From: Gammaproteobacteria bacterium
GTDB lineage: Bacteria; Pseudomonadota; Gammaproteobacteria; Eutrophobiales; Eutrophobiaceae
Reading direction: 5' to 3'
Assembly: GCA_004356415.1 (NCBI GenBank)
Contig: SMWN01000094.1
Span: 1-5,928, forward strand
Length of the DNA: 5,928 bases
Positions 1-5,009 of this stretch are shown here, in pieces (the first letter of the stretch is position 1; the number at the start of each line of letters is the position of its first letter). The notes beneath the pieces are model-generated. The model saw nothing but the letters and a program-made list of their open reading frames with translations, did no database searches and had not been told where the DNA came from. A program made the position numbers and the translations under genes.

Positions 1-1290
1 GGCTAGTTCACGACTGACCTTTTCAGCGAAACTAACAGATTTTTCACTGCCGTATTTCATCTTCAACATAGTCATGGTTGAACCTAATCCGAGGAAACCC
101 ATGCCATGACGACGCTTTCGTAGGATCTCATCGCGCTGTCTATCCAGAGGCAGGCCATTAATTTCGACCACATTGTCCAGCATACGGGCAAAGATCTTGA
201 CCGCCTTACGGAAATCGTCCCAATCGAAACGGGCGCGTTCAGTAAAGGGTTCTATTACAAAACGCGTGAGATTGACTGAACCAAGTAAACAGGAACCATA
301 GGGAGGTAAAGGTTGTTCACCACAAGGATTGGTTGCGCGAATATCCTCGCAGAACCAGTTGTTATTCATTTCGTTCACTTTATCAATAAGAATAAAACCT
401 GGTTCAGCATAGTCATACGTAGAAGCCATAATGATGTCCCACAGACGCTGTGCACGAATGGTCTTGTAAATCTTACAGGCCACCAGACCTTCATCGTTGA
501 CAATATAATCTTTGTGACTTGGCCATTCACGCCAGATAGTCTGCTTAGGATCATTCAGATCCAATGCTTTACTTTCCCTTTCGTTCACAGGGAAAGCCAG
601 TATCCAGTCACCATCATTTTTGACGGCGGCCATAAATTCATCCGTAATCAACAAGGAAAGATTAAATTGGCGAAGACGGCCATCTTCACGTTTGGCACGA
701 ATAAATTCCACCACATCAGGATGACCGATATCGAATGTGGCCATCTGTGCACCACGACGTCCCCCTGCAGATGAGACGGTAAAGCACATCTTGTCAAAGA
801 TATCCATAAAAGAAAGCGGACCTGAGGTGTACGCACCGGCGCCAGAAACATAGCCACCTTTAGGGCGTAAGGTTGAAAACTCATAACCAATACCGCAACC
901 AGCCTTCAATGTCAGACCTGCTTCATGAGTTTTGCCCAAAATGTCATCCATAGAGTCTTCGACCAGGCCTGAGACGGTACAATTAATTGTCGATGTTGCA
1001 GGCTTGTATTTGGTGGCACCAGCATTGGAAATAATGCGGCCAGCAGGGATCACACCACGGCGTAATGCCCAGGTAAATTTCTGATACCAGGCTTCACGTT
1101 TTTCTTCTGTTTCCTCGACATCTGCGATGGCTCTTGCGACACGCGTATAGGTATCATCCATGGCGTGATCAACAGGTGTGCCATCCTTTTTTACGAGGCG
1201 ATATTTCTTCTCCCAAATATCCTTGGATGCAGGTTGAAATGGTATCTCAACAGCAGTAGTTTGGACGATTTCAGCTGGTACTGTATTCAT
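1..1290 (-). CDS. nrdJ: Adenosylcobalamin-dependent (class II) ribonucleotide reductase, N-terminal part; 3' end outside window
   Basis: Reduces ribonucleotides to deoxyribonucleotides in the cytoplasm, using a thiyl radical generated from adenosylcobalamin. Translating the minus strand from the ATG at 1290 gives 430 uninterrupted codons to the window edge. Visible landmarks are C104 in TINCTVSG (first redox cysteine), the glycine-rich AGCGIGYEFS at about 130-139, the active-site NPCGEQ at 321-326 (N321, C323, E325), and the second redox cysteine C334 in PPYGSCLLGSVNL. The NPCGEQPLPPYGS context and the absence of an N-terminal ATP-cone fit the B12-dependent NrdJ group better than class I NrdA. 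An in-frame TAG lies five codons before the ATG, so the start must be this ATG or the adjacent TTG. The purine-rich AGGGGAAAG lies a little far upstream of the ATG. The C-terminal part, including any cysteine tail, is not visible. No nrdB-like gene is present in the window. Confidence 0.93.
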   Translation of the reverse strand, partial: MNTVPAEIVQTTAVEIPFQPASKDIWEKKYRLVKKDGTPVDHAMDDTYTRVARAIADVEETEEKREAWYQKFTWALRRGVIPAGRIISNAGATKYKPATSTINCTVSGLVEDSMDDILGKTHEAGLTLKAGCGIGYEFSTLRPKGGYVSGAGAYTSGPLSFMDIFDKMCFTVSSAGGRRGAQMATFDIGHPDVVEFIRAKREDGRLRQFNLSLLITDEFMAAVKNDGDWILAFPVNERESKALDLNDPKQTIWREWPSHKDYIVNDEGLVACKIYKTIRAQRLWDIIMASTYDYAEPGFILIDKVNEMNNNWFCEDIRATNPCGEQPLPPYGSCLLGSVNLTRFVIEPFTERARFDWDDFRKAVKIFARMLDNVVEINGLPLDRQRDEILRKRRHGMGFLGLGSTMTMLKMKYGSEKSVSFAEKVSRELA

Positions 1291-1351
1291 CAAAAATTCT
1301 TTCCCCTAGAACCCCTAAATTACCCATATGGTAAACAATATTTTTCTGATT

Positions 1352-1381
1352 TTTATATCTTGCATCGCAGCAAAATAACAA
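1352..1381 (-). promoter_or_regulatory. Sigma70-like promoter for nrdJ
   Basis: Read on the minus strand, TTGTTA (1381-1376, 4/6 to TTGACA) is followed after 18 bases by TATAAA (1357-1352, 5/6 to TATAAT). Transcription would start near 1345, giving a leader of about 55 bases before the nrdJ ATG. The -35 hexamer lies inside the nearer NrdR-like box, the usual arrangement for repression. Predicted from sequence only. Confidence 0.5.
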
Positions 1382-1391
1382 CATCTAGTGG
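1376..1391 (-). promoter_or_regulatory. NrdR-box-like operator, promoter-proximal copy
   Basis: The minus-strand 16-mer CCACTAGATGTTGTTA matches the palindromic NrdR consensus acaCwAtATaTwGtgt at about 11 of 16 positions, including the CACTA and TTGT cores. It overlaps the predicted -35 element of nrdJ. It is the weaker of two sites spaced 33 bases apart and is credible mainly because of its partner. Confidence 0.55.
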
Positions 1392-1408
1392 TTTGCAACC
1401 CTACTGGA

Positions 1409-1424
1409 GCACAATATATAGTGG
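1409..1424 (-). promoter_or_regulatory. NrdR-box-like operator, promoter-distal copy
   Basis: The minus-strand 16-mer CCACTATATATTGTGC matches the NrdR consensus at about 14 of 16 positions. NrdR is the ATP-cone and zinc-ribbon repressor of ribonucleotide reductase genes, and it usually binds two tandem boxes about three helical turns apart. Here the repeat distance is 33 bases with a 17-base gap, slightly longer than the common 31-32. Its place upstream of a ribonucleotide reductase gene supports the call. Confidence 0.72.
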
Positions 1425-1442
1425 TTTTTGCAACAATGCAAT

Positions 1443-1470
1443 AACTAAATTTAATTACTTAAACTTAGTT
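1443..1470. repeat. AT-rich inverted repeat upstream of the NrdR boxes
   Basis: Two 12-base arms (1443-1454 and 1459-1470) surround a 4-base centre, TTAC on the plus strand. The arms are complementary except for one position, which would be a G-U pair in RNA read from the minus strand. It lies 18 bases upstream of the distal NrdR box. There is no T-run at a suitable position, and no known binding-site consensus was recognised. It could be an operator, a cruciform-prone element or chance in AT-rich DNA. Confidence 0.5.
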
Positions 1471-1573
1471 TCGAAGTGCTTGTTTAATAAAGAGATTTAC
1501 ATTAAGAATAACTGGTGAATGGCTTTCCCATTAGCTTTTGTGACCATAAGGCAATGTTGAATTTACAGTATTT

Positions 1574-1600
1574 TCAAAATCGAAATGACACTGATTTTGA
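1574..1600. repeat. Perfect 8-base inverted repeat, TCAAAATC-N11-GATTTTGA
   Basis: The arms at 1574-1581 and 1593-1600 are exact reverse complements separated by 11 bases. The site lies about 180 bases upstream of the ctaA start and about 95 bases upstream of its candidate -10 elements. It does not match the FNR/Anr (TTGAT-N4-ATCAA) or Fur consensus. There is no trailing T-run, so an intrinsic terminator is unlikely. Its function is unknown. Confidence 0.45.
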
Positions 1601-1694
1601 CAGCTATTATTAGACAAAATTTGCATAAGCTGAGCAGCACTGGATGCCATGAATGTGGGCACAGAATTTGCCTGTTTCCAGGGTTATCCCTCAG

Positions 1695-1712
1695 TATAAT
1701 TCCCGGTATAAT
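1695..1712 (+). promoter_or_regulatory. Candidate ctaA promoter with two tandem TATAAT hexamers
   Basis: Two perfect TATAAT hexamers occur at 1695-1700 and 1707-1712, inside a 12-base imperfect direct repeat of GTATAAT followed by (T)CCCG. The -35 matches are poor; the best is TTATCC at 1684-1689, 17 bases from the second hexamer. A small palindrome, AGGG-TTAT-CCCT (1680-1691), covers this -35 region. Either hexamer would give a leader of about 60-80 bases before ctaA. An activator may be needed, but that is inference. Confidence 0.4.
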
Positions 1713-1780
1713 CCCGCCCTCGAAAATAGAACAATTAAAAGATTTTTGCAATATTCATTTCATCCTAATTAGCCTGGATT

Positions 1781-2839
1781 ATGCCCTCAAACAACACCAT
1801 TATTTTAAATGCCAACACCAACTCGCGTGCTATCGCTGTCTGGTTGTTTATCTGTGCAATCATGATTTTTGTGATGGTGGTGTTGGGTGGCGTTACACGG
1901 CTCACACATTCCGGTTTATCCATGGTTGAATGGAAACCCGCCACCGGTTTCCTACCGCCAATGTCCGAGTTGGTCTGGCAAGAAACATTTAAAAAGTATC
2001 AGCAATACCCGGAATTCAAGATCAAAAACCCGGATATGGATCTGGCAGAATTTAAATCTATCTTCTGGCTGGAATTCATTCATCGTGTCTGGGGTCGGAT
2101 TATCGGCATTGTCTTCTTTGTTCCGTTCATGTTTTTTTTGCTTAAGAAAAAACTAGACCGAAAATTGATGCCTAAATTGATTGCCATGTTTATCCTCGGC
2201 GGCTTACAAGGTGTTCTCGGTTGGTTCATGGTAAAGAGTGGCTTGTCCGATCGACCGGATGTCAGCCAATATCGTTTAACTGCGCATTTAATTTTTGCTT
2301 TTGCCCTTTATGGCTGGATACTCTGGACAGCGCTGGGTTTATTATTTCCAAAGCCTCACACGTTCAAACAAAACTCAATCAATTCTTACAAAGGCTTTGT
2401 TTCGGCGTTAACGTTCCTGCTTGTGATTGCCATTATGTCAGGTGGTTTTGTTGCCGGAACTGATGCGGGTTTTATTTACAATACGTTTCCCCTTATGGGA
2501 GAAACATTTTTTCCACAAGATTTATTCGCTTTTGATCCCTTGATCAAAAATTTCTTCGAAAATGTTGTGACCATTCAATTCACACATCGTTTATTAACGA
2601 TGTTGATTTTTGTTTCTATTGTTGGTTTCTGGTTTAAGACCCTCAATCAGGAATTCCCTCATCGTACCCGAATGGCTATGCATTGCTTGTTAGCGGCAGT
2701 CATCCTGCAAGTGACACTTGGCATTTCAACATTGTTGCTTGTTGTCCCTGTGCCTCTGGCAGCGTCACACCAGGCAGGTGCACTGGTATTATTGACAGCG
2801 ATGCTTTGGGTCAGACACGAATTCAGAACACGAATTTAG
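1781..2839 (+). CDS. ctaA: Heme A synthase (CtaA/Cox15 family)
   Basis: A cytoplasmic-membrane enzyme that oxidises the C8 methyl of heme O to a formyl group, giving heme A for aa3-type oxidases. The protein has 352 residues, a normal length, with about eight hydrophobic segments (roughly 17-37, 104-121, 132-149, 166-188, 204-224, 270-287, 298-320, 331-346). Family motifs include GGVTRLTHSGLSMVEWKP (36-53), EFIHR (98-102; E98, H101), the AH of LTAH (H169), GTDAG.IYNTFPLM (226-239), QFTHR (H269) and ASHQ (H330). These supply the paired heme-ligand histidines in the two four-helix halves. The large extracytoplasmic loops lack the cysteine pairs of Bacillus CtaA; the only cysteines, C25 and C302, lie in membrane segments. 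This points to the mitochondrial/proteobacterial Cox15 type. The ATG at 1781 has no clear Shine-Dalgarno sequence. No oxidase subunit or ctaB gene is adjacent. The stop lies 22 bases from the convergent methyltransferase gene, with no strong terminator in the gap. Confidence 0.95.
   Translation: MPSNNTIILNANTNSRAIAVWLFICAIMIFVMVVLGGVTRLTHSGLSMVEWKPATGFLPPMSELVWQETFKKYQQYPEFKIKNPDMDLAEFKSIFWLEFIHRVWGRIIGIVFFVPFMFFLLKKKLDRKLMPKLIAMFILGGLQGVLGWFMVKSGLSDRPDVSQYRLTAHLIFAFALYGWILWTALGLLFPKPHTFKQNSINSYKGFVSALTFLLVIAIMSGGFVAGTDAGFIYNTFPLMGETFFPQDLFAFDPLIKNFFENVVTIQFTHRLLTMLIFVSIVGFWFKTLNQEFPHRTRMAMHCLLAAVILQVTLGISTLLLVVPVPLAASHQAGALVLLTAMLWVRHEFRTRI
2811..2835 (+). repeat. Short imperfect tandem duplication at the 3' end of ctaA
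   Basis: TCAGACACGAAT (2811-2822) is followed directly by TCAGAACACGAAT (2823-2835). The units are identical apart from one extra A. They encode the last residues of CtaA, so a slippage duplication probably altered the C-terminus just before the TAG. A functional effect is unlikely because this is the distal tail after the last membrane helix. Confidence 0.6.
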
Positions 2840-2861
2840 GTAACTAATGTTAGGGTGCCCT

Positions 2862-3980
2862 TTAGCAACAACTGGTTTTTTCACCGGCTTGTTTATGCAC
2901 ACCACCTTTCGTTTCTTTTGCAGACCGTCTCGTTCCTGCCGGGGCACACCATACGACCGCTTTCTGTTCTCTGGCAGGGGTGATGCCAATGAAATCATTT
3001 TTCTGTGGGCCTTCAGTTAAATAACGGAAAGTACGTTCACACACAGCCATTCTGACACCGCGTGGGAATTCATGTCCTTCGTCATCAAAGACCGTCCTGA
3101 ATGGTCCCTTATAGATCACGGCCTGTCCAATATCCAGGCATGCTTCATCACTGCCTTTAACAGCCGTTACCGTCACTGATCTAAACTCTATACCTTCCAC
3201 GACCTGCCATGGTTTTGCATCCCATTTATCCAGGCTGACAGAAAGAAATCCTACATCATGAAATGCATTTAGCATCTCTTCTTCCTCGAAGGCCCCTGAG
3301 ATACATCCACTCCATAATTCATCGTCTGCTTTCAAATGTTCTGGTATAGGCTCGTCGCTAACAATATCCGAAATGGCAATGCGGCCACCAGGCTTCAAGA
3401 CGCGAAATATTTCACTGACCAGTTGTTGTTTTTGTTGATCTCCTACCAGATTCAAAACACAGTTTGAGATAACCAGGTCAACCGAATTATTTGCGACCAA
3501 TGGATGGTTTTCACGTTGCTCTGTCTGCCAGAGCTCCAGTTGATGTGCATCCTCCATATCTTTTACCGGATTTTCGGCCAGCCATTCATCCATCAAGACC
3601 AAATCCAGCGCTAAATCTTGTATGTGGCCTTTGCGAAACTCAACACGATCACCACCCAGTTTTGTTGCCATCTCGTCCTGATATTTGCGTGCCAATACCA
3701 ACATATCATCATTCATATCAACACCAATGACCTTCCCTTCGTCACCGACCAGCTGTGCTGCCATATAACAAATCTTGCCGCTACCGCTGCCCAGATCCAG
3801 AACGACGTCTCCCTCCTGAACATAACGCGAAGGATCACCACAACCATAATCTTTCTCAATGATTTCCTGTGGTAATAACTTTAACAGCGAAGCATCATAA
3901 TCAACCGGACAACATAAATTTTCCTGTCGCTCATTTGCACCTTCTGAATACCGCTGGAGCACGGCAGACTTTATACTCAT
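2862..3980 (-). CDS. ArsM-like SAM-dependent methyltransferase with cysteine-rich C-terminal tail
   Basis: A 372-residue soluble protein with a class I SAM-methyltransferase fold. Visible motifs are the SAM-binding VVLDLGSGSGK (59-69), the acidic end of strand 2 in GVDMN (D88), and LKPGGRIAISD (195-205). It has the cysteine pattern of arsenite methyltransferases: C47 in YGCGDP, C174 in SNCVLNL and C226 in SGCISGA. There is also an N-terminal CC pair (C23, C24), further cysteines C281, C314 and C345, and a C-terminal Cys-Cys (371-372) after an ETKG motif. Known ArsM enzymes bind As(III) through three such cysteines and methylate it. The domain at about 255-325 (GIEFRSVT, QAVIYKGPF, DDEGHEF) resembles the C-terminal domain of that group. 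I infer trivalent arsenic, or a related thiophilic substrate, but not with certainty. The ATG has a GAGG eight bases upstream. It lies 34 bases downstream of the hydroxylase gene on the same strand, so co-transcription is likely. No arsR or arsS is visible in the window. Confidence 0.82.
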   Translation of the reverse strand: MSIKSAVLQRYSEGANERQENLCCPVDYDASLLKLLPQEIIEKDYGCGDPSRYVQEGDVVLDLGSGSGKICYMAAQLVGDEGKVIGVDMNDDMLVLARKYQDEMATKLGGDRVEFRKGHIQDLALDLVLMDEWLAENPVKDMEDAHQLELWQTEQRENHPLVANNSVDLVISNCVLNLVGDQQKQQLVSEIFRVLKPGGRIAISDIVSDEPIPEHLKADDELWSGCISGAFEEEEMLNAFHDVGFLSVSLDKWDAKPWQVVEGIEFRSVTVTAVKGSDEACLDIGQAVIYKGPFRTVFDDEGHEFPRGVRMAVCERTFRYLTEGPQKNDFIGITPAREQKAVVWCAPAGTRRSAKETKGGVHKQAGEKTSCC

Positions 3981-4014
3981 AATCCAAACCTCATTCTAAA
4001 ATATTAATCATCAA

Positions 4015-4854
4015 TTAATTCTCTTCCGGGAGTGTCTCTTTTCCTGTTTCTTTCTCCACCGAAAAAAATGGTTGTAGCAATAACCAATGCAAAAAAACCA
4101 CTTTGTCTCCCCGGAATTCATTCAGGCCTATTTTCATTTTTGTATGTCCAGCGATCGGCTGCGGTCGATAGGTACGAAAAATGTAATCCCACCAGGGGAT
4201 GTTAAAGCCATAATTGCTATTCGTCTCTACTTTAATGACCGAATGATGCACACGGTGCATGTCCGGCGTGACGATAAAATAACGAAGTATGCGATCAATA
4301 CGTGACGGGATCTGTATATTACTATGATTAAACATGGACGAAATATTTAATATGATTTCAAAAACAATCACCGCAACGACAGGTGCACCTATCAAGACAA
4401 TAAAAAGTAATTTCAGAAACATCGAAAGGATAATTTCCAGGGGATGAAAACGTAAAGCTGTTGTCACGTCAAAGTCCAGATCGGTATGGTGAAGCCTGTG
4501 TATACGCCAGAGCAACGGGATATAGTGCATGATGACGTGCTGACCATAAATCAGCAAATCCATAAATAACAGGGACAGGAAAAAGGCCGGCAAGAATCCT
4601 ACATTCACAATATTAAATAATCCCCAGCCATGTGTGATGGATATTTCAGCCATGGTCGCCGTGGCAACGGGCACTAATAAGCGAACCAATACAACATCCA
4701 TACTCACCAATGCCAGGTTGTTTAGACGTCTGTTCCAACCCAGTAAGGGGGTTCGTCTTGGATCCGTTGCCTCCCACAACAACATCAGTAACAGGACTGA
4801 CGCGAAAGCGCCCAGGCGGAATAAGGCTTCATAATTATTCAATATTTGTTCCAC
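4015..4854 (-). CDS. Membrane-bound fatty acid hydroxylase / sterol desaturase family protein
   Basis: A 279-residue integral membrane protein, probably a di-iron oxygenase that hydroxylates or desaturates a lipid-type substrate. The eight-histidine signature is visible: HVIMH (106-110), HRLHH (119-123) and HRVHH (200-204). Additional family residues are FHP (136-138), NHSN (176-179) and NSNYGFNIPWWDYIFRTY (212-229). Hydrophobic segments lie near 11-27, 47-67, 84-104 and 142-169, with the histidine clusters on the cytoplasmic side as in the family. The start is GTG at 4854, preceded by AGGA six bases upstream; the nearby ATG in GGATGAG is out of frame and hits a stop quickly. It is the first gene of a likely two-gene unit with the ArsM-like methyltransferase 34 bases downstream. 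The family covers many substrates (sterols, fatty acids, carotenoids, alkylglycerols), so the substrate cannot be assigned from sequence. Confidence 0.88.
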   Translation of the reverse strand: MEQILNNYEALFRLGAFASVLLLMLLWEATDPRRTPLLGWNRRLNNLALVSMDVVLVRLLVPVATATMAEISITHGWGLFNIVNVGFLPAFFLSLLFMDLLIYGQHVIMHYIPLLWRIHRLHHTDLDFDVTTALRFHPLEIILSMFLKLLFIVLIGAPVVAVIVFEIILNISSMFNHSNIQIPSRIDRILRYFIVTPDMHRVHHSVIKVETNSNYGFNIPWWDYIFRTYRPQPIAGHTKMKIGLNEFRGDKVVFLHWLLLQPFFSVEKETGKETLPEEN

Positions 4855-4892
4855 AGCTCATCCTATATAAATTATCGAGAGACTTAAACCGA

Positions 4893-4922
4893 AGTATAGT
4901 ATTGACCGAAACACGGTGTCTG
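4893..4922 (-). promoter_or_regulatory. Candidate promoter for the hydroxylase-methyltransferase pair, with an inverted repeat in its spacer
   Basis: On the minus strand, CAGACA (4922-4917, 4/6) and TATACT (4898-4893, 5/6) are separated by 18 bases. The spacer holds most of a short inverted repeat, ACCG-N5-CGGT (4905-4917 on the plus strand), a possible repressor site. The leader to the GTG would be about 35 bases. No matching regulator consensus was recognised. Confidence 0.4.
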
Positions 4923-4924
4923 GG

Positions 4925-4954
4925 TTCACATGCCACATCCGCGCATACTATATA
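4925..4954 (+). promoter_or_regulatory. Candidate hemB promoter
   Basis: TTCACA (4925-4930, 5/6 to TTGACA) and TATATA (4949-4954, 4/6 to TATAAT) are 18 bases apart. The predicted start is near 4961, giving a leader of about 50 bases before the hemB GTG. The -35 element lies just beside the -35 of the divergent hydroxylase promoter, so the two units may share control. Confidence 0.4.
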
Positions 4955-5009
4955 CAGGGCTAGCAATAGGATAAAATCACAGCAACATCAAAACAGACAG
5001 GAATAGATA

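Larger units (their letters stand above)
1291..1780. other. 490-base divergent intergenic region between nrdJ and ctaA
   Basis: No convincing gene is present. The left part (1291-1424) holds the nrdJ leader, promoter and two NrdR-like boxes. The middle (1425-1680) is AT-rich and holds the two inverted repeats described separately, with nothing else recognised: no tRNA, no riboswitch fold and no transposon end. The right part (1681-1780) holds the ctaA promoter candidates and leader. Open frames crossing this region run into nrdJ or ctaA in the wrong frame or orientation and lack supporting features. Confidence 0.7.

Noticed and set aside
313..774. 153-codon open frame on the plus strand
   Set aside because: It lies wholly antisense to nrdJ, whose motifs (NPCGEQ, redox cysteines) are unmistakable. 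It has no recognisable domain.
1291..1345. Possible cobalamin riboswitch ahead of the B12-dependent nrdJ
   Set aside because: The predicted leader is only about 55 bases, too short for a cobalamin aptamer, and no B12-box-like sequence was seen.
1165..1518. 117-codon plus-strand frame spanning the nrdJ start and promoter
   Set aside because: It overlaps the nrdJ N-terminus and both NrdR-like boxes, has low-complexity composition, and shows no ribosome binding site or family signature.
1517..1558. 13-codon micro-ORF (ATG at 1517) in the intergenic region
   Set aside because: No Shine-Dalgarno sequence, no downstream coupling to ctaA and no attenuator-like hairpins.
1585..1929. 114-codon plus-strand frame with a CHECGHRIC stretch resembling a zinc knuckle
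   Set aside because: It overlaps the first 50 codons of ctaA in another frame, and its ending is a shifted reading of conserved CtaA sequence. The cysteine cluster is probably chance.
2840..2861. Bidirectional terminator between the convergent ctaA and methyltransferase genes
   Set aside because: Only a weak TAAC-TAAT-GTTA dyad and a GGGTGCCC element are present, with no stable GC-rich stem plus T-run. Termination may occur inside the opposing gene or be Rho-dependent.
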